From Streptomyces griseiscabiei (GTDB lineage: Bacteria > Actinomycetota > Actinomycetes > Streptomycetales > Streptomycetaceae): a DNA stretch of 64,000 bases. The notes beneath the pieces were generated by a model that had not been told where the DNA came from, did no database searches, and was given only the letters and a program-made list of their open reading frames with translations. Shown piece by piece: positions 16,464 to 23,618 of the stretch (position 1 is the first letter of the stretch; each line of letters starts with the position of its first letter). Position numbers and translations under genes: made by a program. The stretch lies in assembly GCF_020010925.1 (NCBI RefSeq), contig NZ_JAGJBZ010000002.1:2356001-2420000 (forward strand). Direction: 5' to 3'.

Positions 16464-16772
16464 ATGAGCATCGTCGTCACCGGGGCCACCGGCCACCTGG
16501 GCCGCCACGTCGTTGAGCAGCTGCTGGAGAAGGTTCCGGCCGACAAGATCACCGCGGTCGCCCGCACCGTGGAGAAGGCTGCCGACTTCGCCGCCCGCGG
16601 CGTGAAGATCGCGCTCGCCGACTACAACGCTCCCGACTCGTTCGACGGCCTGTTCGCCGCCGGCGACAAGGTGCTGCTCATCTCCGGCAACGAGTTCGCC
16701 AAGGGCCGGGTCCAGCCGCACAAGGTCGTCATCGAGGCCGCCAAGGCTGCTGGCGTAGCGCTGCTCGCGTAC
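16464..16772 (+). pseudogene. truncated NAD(P)H-binding NmrA/QorB-like oxidoreductase
   Basis: The start is good (ATG 16464, AAGGAG upstream), and 103 codons encode the Rossmann N-terminus 'MSIVVTGATGHLGRHVVEQLLEKVPADKITAVARTVEKA', then 'GDKVLLISGNEFAKGRVQPHKVVIEAAKAAGVALLAY'. That is the normal QorB/YtfG-like fold up to strand 5. At about 16772 the sequence switches to the antisense of an IS5-type transposase. The catalytic and C-terminal parts are lost. Confidence 0.8.
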
Positions 16773-17218
16773 AGGCCCAACACGTCCACGGCCAGGCACC
16801 TCTTCCTGCCCGGCACCTTTTTCGAAGCGTCCTTGCCCGTCGTGTCCGCCGGGACGCCGACGGCCGCGTGGATGCTCTGGGTGTCCAGGACCACCAGGCT
16901 CGGGTCGGCTAATCGCTTCCGGCTCTCGCGTAGCTGCCAGCGCAGGAGGTCGTGAACGGTCTGGTCGGTGCCGTCGTCACGCCAGGCGGCGAAGTAGTAG
17001 TACGTCGCGCTCTTCGGCGGCAGATCGTGCGGCAGGTACTCCCACCGACGGCCGGTGCGGTTCTGGTAGAGGATCGTGTTGACGATCTCCCGCATCGCGT
17101 ACTTCCCCTGATGGCCGGTGGCCGAGGGGTGCTCGGCCTTCCAGGCGCTGATCACGGGCTCGATCAACTGCCACTGCTCGTCCGTGAGATCACTCGGGTA
17201 CGGATTGCGACCACTCAT
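16773..17218 (-). pseudogene. IS5 family transposase, C-terminally truncated
   Basis: From ATG at 17218: 'MSGRNPYPSDLTDEQWQLIEPVI', 'GHQGKYAMREIVNTILYQNRTGRRWEYLPHDLPPKSATYYYFAAWRDDGT' and 'PSLVVLDTQSIHAAVGVP', with the first catalytic Asp in VLDTQS, and 'KVPGRKRCLAVDVLGL' up to the junction. These are the DUF4096 and N-terminal catalytic parts of IS5-group enzymes. The rest is missing because the frame runs into the SDR gene. The element is therefore dead. Confidence 0.85.
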
Positions 17219-17745
17219 CCCGCCACCCAAGCGAACCCCGAACGCCTGACCGGCAGAGACGTCCCAACCTCACCCATCGAGCGACACCAAACCCGGTATT
17301 ACGGCGCGAACCACACTCTCACCTCATACCGAACATCACAGTACGAAGGTGCACGCACACACGATGCAGCATGATCGGATGACAAACAGGGCTATCGACG
17401 AGAGATGACCTGAAGGTGTATTCGGCGTGAAACCCGGGGCCGACCACTAGACACATCCCCGTAAGCGCCCGCCACCTGCCCTGCGACCTGGCCCTTCACT
17501 CCACGCAAAACGCCTTGAAGGCTCGCCCCGACCCCAGTCGGATACGACCGAAACGGAACTGTTTGCAGGCTTCGTGAGGGCCGACGCTGGAAATGAGAGT
17601 TGACAAGGCCTCTGACCTGCGCACTATCACTTTCACGGTCATCGAAGTAGCTTGGGTTTGTGGACTTGTAAATGAGAGTGGGTCTGACCAGGCCTTATCG
17701 AGTAGAGGCGACCTCCAAAGGTTACCGCCGTGATCGTCCCTGTTT
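17219..17745. other. gene-poor gap beside IS5 relic
   Basis: 527 bp between the IS5 transposase start and the stop of the one-TM gene. Short frames here look like shadows. I see no terminal inverted repeat I can place with confidence and no clear promoter or tRNA. Confidence 0.4.
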
Positions 17746-18252
17746 TCAGAGCTGGCGGCGCATCACGTCGATACAGGTGGCCCGGGCTGCGGTCGATCGA
17801 TCGCGTGGGTATGGAGCGCCCAGGTTCATTCCACTGTCGGTGGTGATCGGTGGCTGCTGCCAGGCGAGAGTCATCTGTGCGCCGGACTCGGCTCGTGCCG
17901 TTGCCACGAGGGTCGCGTAGGGGGCCGCGACGGCCGATGCCTCGATCTGAAGCCATGCCTGATGGAAAGCCATGCGAGCGAGTAGGCCGCTGACCTCGTC
18001 GGTCAGTTGTTGTCGTACGGCGGAGGAGGACTCGGGGCGGCGGCGTATGCGGTACGGTATCTCCAGGTACTCCTCGACAACCGTCAGCGCTTCGGCGAAG
18101 GTCTTCGCCCGGCGCTCCTTTCGTACGGCCCGCTGGTTGAGCACGTACGAAAGGAAGGCGCCGAAGAGGGCCATGAACGGGACGATCAGTGCGGTCGTCT
18201 CGGCCCAGGTCCAGCCACTGTTCGTCGTTTGTGCCGCCGCGATGACCGCCAC
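17746..18252 (-). CDS. one-TM hypothetical protein, possible effector of the Ubl/CD-NTase operon
   Basis: 168 residues from GTG at 18252 with GGAGAG upstream; an ATG at 18297 would give 183 residues and a 112-bp overlap with the upstream gene. One hydrophobic helix at about residues 20-39 ('TTALIVPFMALFGAFLSYVLNQ') is followed by a basic, charged helix 'RAVRKERRAKTFAEALTVVEEYLEI' and then a helical cytosolic region. It is the last gene of the minus-strand operon and overlaps the E2 gene. In CBASS operons the terminal membrane protein is often the effector, so a membrane-perturbing role is possible. I know no family for it. Confidence 0.6.
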   Translation of the reverse strand: MAVIAAAQTTNSGWTWAETTALIVPFMALFGAFLSYVLNQRAVRKERRAKTFAEALTVVEEYLEIPYRIRRRPESSSAVRQQLTDEVSGLLARMAFHQAWLQIEASAVAAPYATLVATARAESGAQMTLAWQQPPITTDSGMNLGAPYPRDRSTAARATCIDVMRRQL

Positions 18253-18719
18253 ACACCACTCTCCGGCATGCCGTGAGGAGCGTCCTCTATCAGCCACTGG
18301 CCGCCGGACTCACCGCCGGTGAGCCGCCAGTAGTGTTCGAGGAACAAGTGTGTGCGGACAATCTCGATGAGGTCCAGAAGCCCTCTGGAACTCGTCCATC
18401 GACGCTCGTCCGGATCGAGCGGAAACCAGAGGCAGAGGGCATCGTCGAATGAGTGCCGGTGCTTCGATCGGGCCCCGGGCTTGGCGTGGACGCGCGGGAA
18501 ATCCTCGGGCCGTTGGCCGTACATCAGGTAGGGAGGGTCCGTGTAGAAGCGGATCCGGACGTCGACGGGGTCAGGCTCGCCTATGACTTCGAGCCCGGTG
18601 AGCTCGTACGTCAGTGAGTCGCGGTGGTACGTGTGGTGGAGAGCGTCGCCGAAATGCCGCCGGGCGTCCCGTTCGAGTGGGGCCCACCAGGCTGGCTGGG
18701 CCCCGTACCAGGTCGGCAC
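18186..18719 (-). CDS. E2 ubiquitin-conjugating-like protein of CBASS type
   Basis: 177 residues from GTG at 18719, only 4 bp after the CD-NTase stop. The pattern 'PDPVDVRIRFYTDPPYLMYGQRPEDFPRVHA' followed by 'KHRHSFDDALCLWFPLDPDERRWTSSRGLLDLIEIVRTHLFLEHYWRLTGGESGGQW' is that of the E2 domain of type II CBASS (Cap2-like). The candidate catalytic Cys is residue 96 in 'LCLWFP'. There is no fused E1 domain, as in short type II CBASS. It would transfer the CD-NTase or a Ubl to a target. Recognition is by motif pattern, not alignment. Confidence 0.7.
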   Translation of the reverse strand: MPTWYGAQPAWWAPLERDARRHFGDALHHTYHRDSLTYELTGLEVIGEPDPVDVRIRFYTDPPYLMYGQRPEDFPRVHAKPGARSKHRHSFDDALCLWFPLDPDERRWTSSRGLLDLIEIVRTHLFLEHYWRLTGGESGGQWLIEDAPHGMPESGVWRSSRRHKRRTVAGPGPRRPH

Positions 18720-18723
18720 GGCG

Positions 18724-19755
18724 TCACTCGCCCCACGCCCGGGGCCAGGTCGGAGTGGTCAGCCCGGTGGCGAGCCCCAGCCCGGAGAGGGCCGTGCCGC
18801 CCGAGCGAACGGTCCCCGCCAGGCGGTCTGCTTCCTCCTCCGTGGCATCCACGTCCGGAACGAGTTCCGGGAGCACCTGGTGCAGCGCGTTCTGGGCGCT
18901 GAGTGGCCGCCCGGCCTTCTCGTGCTCGATCGCCAGATCGATGTACTTCCGCGCGGTGCAGAGCCGCTTATGTACCTCGCTTCGCGGCATGTTGAGCGGG
19001 ATCGGGCCGGCCACCTTGGCCGGGTCGGGCGTCGGGCCCTTGTCGATCTCGATCGCCGCGTAGGTGAAGAAGACCTGCAGCGCGTTGATCAGCGGCATGG
19101 GCCCGTCGAGACAGCCGAGAGACAGGGCCTTGATGTTCCAGGAGCACATGGGCTTGCTGTGGGTGCCGTTCCAGTGCTTCAGCAGCCGGACTGTGCGTGC
19201 GAAGACGACCTTCGTGTCGTCGATGGCTTTGAGGACCATCCGCGTGTGGGTGATTGGGTCCGCGCGGTCCCACTGATCGGCGATCTTGGTGTTCGGGATG
19301 TACAGCCCGTGGCCGGAGGGGTGCGGGAGCGCGGTCATGACGTCCGCCGTGAAGTCGGCTTGCCCTGGGGTGACCGGGTCGCCGAAGCGTACGAGGACGG
19401 TGCGGCGGCGGCCTTCGACTTCGACGGTGAGGTTGGGGAATTCGTCCTTGAGGTCCTCGCGGATCGCGTCGCGGGCGATTTCCATCAAGGGCCGGGCACT
19501 CTTCTTGCCGGGGCCGTACGGCTGGGCGTCCTTCTTCGTGAGGACGACGCCGAGGTCGACGTCGGTCAGGGGTGTGTTGGCGTCGCCGTGCGCGACGCTC
19601 CCGTTGAAGTAGGTGGTGGAGCCGGGGAAGGCCCGGCGTACGGACGTGGCCAGAAGCTGGCGGCGGCGCTTGGCCTCGGCGAGTTCCTTGTCGGTTACCT
19701 GGATCTTGCGGCGCCCTTCGTCGAGGAGCTGCGCAAGAGACTCTTTGCGGACCAT
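18724..19755 (-). CDS. CD-NTase (CBASS cyclic-oligonucleotide synthase)
   Basis: 343 residues from ATG at 19755 with GGAGAGG 4 bp upstream. It has a polymerase-beta-like NTase core: 'STTYFNGSVAHGDANTPLTDVDLGVVL' supplies Gly52-Ser53 and the catalytic pair Asp65/Asp67, and 'VTPGQADFTADVM' supplies the third acidic residue. The helical C-terminal part contains 'RTVRLLKHWNGTHSKPMCSWNIKALSL', typical of OAS/CD-NTase helical domains. It is predicted to make a cyclic oligonucleotide on infection. It ends '...PTWPRAWGE', a free tail that a conjugation system could use. It lies between the E1 and E2 genes. Confidence 0.85.
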   Translation of the reverse strand: MVRKESLAQLLDEGRRKIQVTDKELAEAKRRRQLLATSVRRAFPGSTTYFNGSVAHGDANTPLTDVDLGVVLTKKDAQPYGPGKKSARPLMEIARDAIREDLKDEFPNLTVEVEGRRRTVLVRFGDPVTPGQADFTADVMTALPHPSGHGLYIPNTKIADQWDRADPITHTRMVLKAIDDTKVVFARTVRLLKHWNGTHSKPMCSWNIKALSLGCLDGPMPLINALQVFFTYAAIEIDKGPTPDPAKVAGPIPLNMPRSEVHKRLCTARKYIDLAIEHEKAGRPLSAQNALHQVLPELVPDVDATEEEADRLAGTVRSGGTALSGLGLATGLTTPTWPRAWGE

Positions 19756-19820
19756 CGGTACCTCTCCATCTGCCAGGGGGCAATCGGTAGACGCTGCATG
19801 GGCGTTGGCCGGCCGAGACG

Positions 19821-19842
19821 GCCCAGGTGTCACGACCTGGGC
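19821..19842. terminator. small hairpin at the E1/CD-NTase boundary
   Basis: GCCCAGGT and ACCTGGGC form a perfect 8-bp stem with a 6-nt loop, overlapping the stop of the JAB-E1 gene (19830). A 74-bp gap follows before the CD-NTase start. This could tune expression between the two halves of the operon; there is no U-tract. Confidence 0.4.
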
Positions 19843-21308
19843 TCGCGCCATCGATGCGTGAGCCTGGTGAAGCGGGAGCGAAAGGTGTTGCGTCCGGCGC
19901 GGGCGTGCTCCGCCACGATGTGTCGTCCGGTGACGGCGGGTGCGGCGTCGCCCAGGGCAAGCAGGGTGGTGTCGTATGGGCATCCGGGGGCGCACCCTTC
20001 GGTACGGCGGTCGAGGGTGCCGGTGGCCAGGTGGTACAGGTGGGCCCCGTTGTCGCTGATTCCGGCAGGTGCGGCCACCATGGTGATGAACTGGGCCAGT
20101 TCGGCGGCCGCCGCCGCGGTGGAGAAGATGAAGACGTTCTCCTTGCGGCGCAGTGGATGGTCGGCTGGCAGGCCCGTGATGTAGGAGGGGTCTTCCAGCA
20201 AGCCGTCGCGTTCCATGGGGACGTACGCGGAGTCGTACTGGCCGAGGCATTCGAGGCAGGCGCGGCTGGGGGCGGCGATGTGGGCGCGCCATTCGGCACC
20301 TTGGAGACTGCCGCCGCGGGCGTCGACGCTGACCCCGCCGTCGACGACGGGGATGAGGTGCGCGTACGCCAGCTGGTTGAGGACGTGGCGCGGCCAAGGG
20401 CGGTCGACGCAGGAGAAGAGCACATCGCAGTCGGCGGCCGCCGCGAAGCCGTCCGGTTCGGTGATACTCGCTTCCAGCGCGGTGACCTGGAAGGCCGGGG
20501 CGGTGGCGGCTCGACGAGCTTCTCGTGCGGCGAGGCGGACCTTGGGCCGCTTCACACGGGCGTCGCGTGATGTGGCGTGCAGGAGGCGGTCGAGGTTGAC
20601 GGTCTCCACGGTGTCGAAATCGAAGAGGGTGAGGCGGCCGATGCCGGTGCGCGCGAGCGCCTCGACGACCAGCATGCCGACCGAGCCGGTTCCGACCACA
20701 CCGACATGGAGACGGGCCAGGGTGTCCTGGGTCTGTTGCCCCCATGCGGAGAGACTGCGTTGCTGCGCGCTCGTGACGGTCGGTGCGTGGACCAGAAGGC
20801 TGTTGAAGGTGACGGTGAATCCTTCGCCGACGACGCGGACGCTTTCGGCGTGAAGCGGCCGGTAACGCCGGGCTCCGTGTGCCTGCCAGATCCGGGCACT
20901 GTGCCCGCCGTCCCCTCCGGCGCAGGTCATCCCGAGCAGGGGGTGGCCGGTGAGCGCGAGGGCCTGCGCTGCGAAGGAGGCTTCGGCGTCATGGTCAACC
21001 TGGTTCAGACGCTGCCAGCCGCGTCCCTGGGGGTGGGAGTGGATCAGGCCGACACCGCAGCCTCGTTCTGCGGCCAGGGCTGCCGAACGCAGGAAGTAGG
21101 CACTGGTGAAATCGACGGTGCCGTGCACGATGCGCTCGCCCTCCAGGGGCAGCACGACATCGGCCAGCACCGCGGTGGTACGGCGGGCGCCGGTGGCCGG
21201 GCGCCACAGGACGAAACAGCAGTCCTCCTGCCCGTCGGTACGGCGAAGATGCTCGCCGAGCCGTCCGGCGAGGGCCGAGGGCACGGCCGCGCTGAACCGG
21301 GTGATCAT
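19830..21308 (-). CDS. JAB deubiquitinase-E1 (ThiF) fusion protein
   Basis: 492 residues from ATG at 21308, overlapping the upstream stop by 4 bp. Residues ~1-145 are a JAB/MPN domain with 'GLIHSHPQGRGWQRLNQVDHDAEA' (His90, His92, and Asp105 or Asp107; the usual Ser is Asn102). Residues ~195-440 are an E1/ThiF adenylation domain: 'HVGVVGTGSVGMLVVEAL', 'LTLFDFDTVETVNLDR' (Asp230, Asp232, Arg241) and 'LIPVVDGGVSVD'. Zinc-ligand pairs are Cys351/Cys354 and Cys439/Cys443. It would activate the Ubl encoded upstream and could also process or remove it. JAB and E1 are separate in many operons; here they are one chain. Confidence 0.88.
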   Translation of the reverse strand: MITRFSAAVPSALAGRLGEHLRRTDGQEDCCFVLWRPATGARRTTAVLADVVLPLEGERIVHGTVDFTSAYFLRSAALAAERGCGVGLIHSHPQGRGWQRLNQVDHDAEASFAAQALALTGHPLLGMTCAGGDGGHSARIWQAHGARRYRPLHAESVRVVGEGFTVTFNSLLVHAPTVTSAQQRSLSAWGQQTQDTLARLHVGVVGTGSVGMLVVEALARTGIGRLTLFDFDTVETVNLDRLLHATSRDARVKRPKVRLAAREARRAATAPAFQVTALEASITEPDGFAAAADCDVLFSCVDRPWPRHVLNQLAYAHLIPVVDGGVSVDARGGSLQGAEWRAHIAAPSRACLECLGQYDSAYVPMERDGLLEDPSYITGLPADHPLRRKENVFIFSTAAAAAELAQFITMVAAPAGISDNGAHLYHLATGTLDRRTEGCAPGCPYDTTLLALGDAAPAVTGRHIVAEHARAGRNTFRSRFTRLTHRWREPRS

Positions 21309-21676
21309 GCCGCTGCTCGCTCGTCGAGCTGCGCGAACAGGGTGCGCAGGTGGCGTAGGTAGCCCTGGACGCTGCGGTCGGCGGCCCAGTTGGCGGCCGG
21401 ACGGCTCCAGTACTCCCACTCCGTTCCCAGTCCGGAGGGGTGGACGGCCCCATGAGGGTGTCCGAGGCGCGGACTCACGTGCGGGCCGCTGGGCGGAGTC
21501 GTGGGAAAGTCCGCAGCGGTCGGCAGTCCGATCTTGACGGTCTGCCCGGCGTACGGGCCGGCCTCGACCGTGTAGTCGAAGACGATGAAGCCGTTCTGCT
21601 CCCGCGGTGCGTAACCGACTGCCTGGAGGCCTGCCTGCAGTGCGGCAGGCCCCCAGAGCGGCTCGGTCGTGGTCAT
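21305..21676 (-). CDS. E2-like protein lacking cysteine (prokaryotic E2 family E type)
   Basis: 123 residues from ATG at 21676, with 4-bp overlaps at both ends. The order 'FIVFDYTVEAGPYAGQTVKIGLPTAADFPTTPPSGPHVSP', then 'HPHGAVHPSGLGTEWEYWSRPAANWAADRSVQGYLRHLRTLF', follows an E2/UBC-like fold with the PP, HPSG and W.YWSR landmarks seen in E2-like proteins next to multiubiquitin genes. The chain contains no cysteine, so it cannot form a classical E2 thioester. It may be a scaffold or presenting subunit, with the Cys-bearing E2 at 18719 doing the chemistry. Confidence 0.65.
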   Translation of the reverse strand: MTTTEPLWGPAALQAGLQAVGYAPREQNGFIVFDYTVEAGPYAGQTVKIGLPTAADFPTTPPSGPHVSPRLGHPHGAVHPSGLGTEWEYWSRPAANWAADRSVQGYLRHLRTLFAQLDERAAA

Positions 21677-21924
21677 GAGGTGGGCGTCGGCCCCGTGGAC
21701 AGCGACACGAACTTCTCGTGCTCGTGCACGGTGATCGGCTCCTCGCCCCGTCCCTCGAAGGACTCCTGGTGACGGCCAGTGATCTTGACGAGGTAGTGGC
21801 TGGCGGGGTCGATTCCGGCCAGCCGCAGGATCTCGTTCGGCGTGGTGTGGCGGGGTACCCCGGAGACCGGCTCGCGGTCCACGGTGATGGTGACGGTCTT
21901 GGGGGCGGCGTCTGCCATAGCCAT
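21673..21924 (-). CDS. ubiquitin-like protein (multiubiquitin family, single domain)
   Basis: 83 residues from ATG at 21924 with GAGGAGG 7 bp upstream. One beta-grasp unit is predicted: 'KTVTITVDREPVSGVPRHTTPNEILRLAGIDPASHYLVKITGRHQESFEGRGEEPITVHEHEKFVSLSTGPTPTS'-type order, with the strand, helix 'PNEILRLAG' and C-terminal 'EKFVSLSTGP' typical of multiubiquitin domains (20-residue pieces only are quoted elsewhere). The tail ends in PTPTS and not GlyGly, so maturation or a non-canonical C-terminal attachment is needed. It is the first gene of the operon and is translationally coupled to the E2-like gene. Confidence 0.75.
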   Translation of the reverse strand: MAMADAAPKTVTITVDREPVSGVPRHTTPNEILRLAGIDPASHYLVKITGRHQESFEGRGEEPITVHEHEKFVSLSTGPTPTS

Positions 21925-22021
21925 GGCGAGACCTCCTCTTCTCCCGGCGATGCCGGGTCAAGCGGGACACGGCCCGCGCGAGACCTGGGTCCCGTGAGCA
22001 GGCGCAATGACCAAGCGCACA

Positions 22022-22102
22022 ATTTGCATGCACCAAGTTGGTGCATGCAAATCATCGATCTTGGGGCTGATGTTAGCATGCACCAAGCTTGTAAACGCAA
22101 AT
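22022..22102. promoter_or_regulatory. long palindromic operators shared by the Ubl operon and the toxin-antitoxin pair
   Basis: Site 1: ATTTGCATGCACCAA (22022-22036), one centre base, and the perfect inverted copy TTGGTGCATGCAAAT (22038-22052). Site 2 (about 22073-22102) repeats GCATGCACCAAG and ends CGCAAAT but is degenerate in its right arm. They lie in the gap between the divergent starts at 21924 and 22108. The HigA/XRE-ImmA-like protein is the obvious binding partner. Confidence 0.75.
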
Positions 22103-22107
22103 GATTC

Positions 22108-22503
22108 GTGAGGCGGCTGGTGGAGCTCTCCTACCTCGACGTAGAGCTGGCCCGGTCCTGCAACGACGACGCCCTTCGTGAACGCCGCTACGGCGCGGCT
22201 CTGGCCGCGGTACTGCGGCGGCGGCTGGCAGAGATCGACGCCGCGGCCCATCTGGCCGCCCTGGCATGCCTGCCGGCGGCCAGGCTGCGCCCTTGTCCGC
22301 GCGGGCCTGGTCTGCTGCTCGTCTCTCTGGGGCCGCATGCGGATCTGCATCTGCGTCCGCGCGCCGATCCCCTTCCTCGGCTCGCCGACGGAAGACTCGA
22401 CTACGCGGGCGTCCGAGCCGTGATCGTCACGGATGTCCAGCCCGAACCCGCCGAGTTCGACTCCCGCCCCGCACCCCTCCATGCCCGAAGAGAGGCACCG
22501 TGA
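22108..22503 (+). CDS. RelE/HigB-like toxin
   Basis: 131 residues from GTG at 22108. The order 'LVELSYLDVELARSCNDDALRERRYGAALAAVLRRRLAEIDAAAHLAALACLPAARLRPCPRG' then 'GLLLVSLGPHADLHLRPRAD' and 'VRAVIVTDVQP' follows the HigB/RelE plan: N-terminal strand, long helical pair, Lxx-LPxxRLHPL-like motif, beta strands and an 'I.DV.' end. It overlaps the downstream antitoxin-like gene by 1 bp (TGATG), as in toxin-first higBA modules. It would cleave mRNA at ribosomes. Catalytic residues of this diverse family cannot be confirmed by eye. Confidence 0.65.
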   Translation: MRRLVELSYLDVELARSCNDDALRERRYGAALAAVLRRRLAEIDAAAHLAALACLPAARLRPCPRGPGLLLVSLGPHADLHLRPRADPLPRLADGRLDYAGVRAVIVTDVQPEPAEFDSRPAPLHARREAP

Positions 22504-23618
22504 TGACCCCCGGCGCTGACCCGACCGCGTACGCGCCCCAGACCGTCCCTTCGCCCGGGGAGACCCTGAAGGAGACCCTGGAGGTTCTGGGGATCCCGCA
22601 AGCCGACCTTGCTCGCCGAACCGGACTGTCCACCAAGCACATCAACCAGGTCATTCAGGGCACCGCTGCGCTGAGCCCCGACACCGCCCTGCTGCTGGAG
22701 CGCGCCACTGGCGTGCCCGCTGGACTGTGGAACGCGCGGGAGGCCGCCTGGCGCACCCAGCTCGCCCGTGAAGAGGAAGAGAGAGCACTGTCTGAACATC
22801 TCGGCTGGCTCGACCACTTCCCCCTGCGCGAGTTGGCCAGCCGAGACATCCTGCCCGACGGGTCCAAAAACGTGAGGAACCTGCGGTGTCTGCTCGATTT
22901 CTTCGGTGTGGCCACCCCCGAAGTCGCCCACAATGTGTGGCGCGGCTACCAGGCCGCGTTCCGTCGCTCCTCCGTGCTCAGCCCGAACGAATATGCGACA
23001 GCGGCCTGGCTGCGACTGGCTGAGCGCGAAGCACGCAAACCACACTGCGAGCCGTACGACCGGGCGGCGCTCACCGCCCTCCTGCCCCGCCTTCGCGAAC
23101 TGACGCTGCAGGAGCAGGACATCTGGTCGGAGGAACTGCCGCGGCTCTGCGCCCAGGTGGGGGTGGCGCTGGTGTTCGTCCCGGCACTTGCCAAAACCAA
23201 CATCTCCGGCGCGACGCGCTGGCTTACGTCCGACAAGGTCATGGTGGCCCTGAGCGACCGGTTCAAGACGGACGACCAGTTCTGGTTCAGTCTCTTCCAC
23301 GAGCTCGCGCACGTCCTGCTGCACGGAAAGCGGCTGACCTTCATGGACGATCGCCACAACCTCTCGCCCGACAAGCGTCACGAAGACACCAGTGAAGACG
23401 AGGCGAACGCGTTCGCAGCCAGCGTCCTCGTGCCGCCCGAGTACGCCGCGGCATATCGACGACTGGCTGCCACCCGCTACCTCTCGCTAGCAGCCATCGA
23501 AGCCTTCGCCCGTAGCGCAGGCATCGCACCGGGGATCGTCGTTGGGCGCCTCCAACATGACCGGGTTTACGACTGGAGCAAAGGCAACAGTCTCAAGCGC
23601 AAGGTCACGCTCGGCTGA
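22503..23618 (+). CDS. XRE-ImmA/IrrE fusion, HigA-like antitoxin
   Basis: 371 residues from ATG at 22503 (GTG 22500 possible). The N-terminal helix-turn-helix is HigA-like: 'GETLKETLEVLGIPQADLARRTGLSTKHINQVIQGTAALSPDTALLLERATGVP'. A ~150-residue linker leads to an ImmA/IrrE zinc-protease domain with 'FSLFHELAHVLLHGKR' (His266, Glu267, His270) and 'EDEANAFAASVLVPPE'. The pairing with a HigB-like toxin fits the antitoxin role. The protease domain suggests that the repressor can be switched by damage or infection. It probably binds the two palindromes upstream. Confidence 0.88.
   Translation: MTPGADPTAYAPQTVPSPGETLKETLEVLGIPQADLARRTGLSTKHINQVIQGTAALSPDTALLLERATGVPAGLWNAREAAWRTQLAREEEERALSEHLGWLDHFPLRELASRDILPDGSKNVRNLRCLLDFFGVATPEVAHNVWRGYQAAFRRSSVLSPNEYATAAWLRLAEREARKPHCEPYDRAALTALLPRLRELTLQEQDIWSEELPRLCAQVGVALVFVPALAKTNISGATRWLTSDKVMVALSDRFKTDDQFWFSLFHELAHVLLHGKRLTFMDDRHNLSPDKRHEDTSEDEANAFAASVLVPPEYAAAYRRLAATRYLSLAAIEAFARSAGIAPGIVVGRLQHDRVYDWSKGNSLKRKVTLG

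Noticed and set aside
16952..17374. plus-strand frame across the IS5 relic
   Set aside because: Antisense of recognised transposase sequence.
20577..21362. plus-strand frame across the JAB-E1 gene
   Set aside because: Shadow; the minus strand carries JAB and ThiF motifs in one uninterrupted frame.
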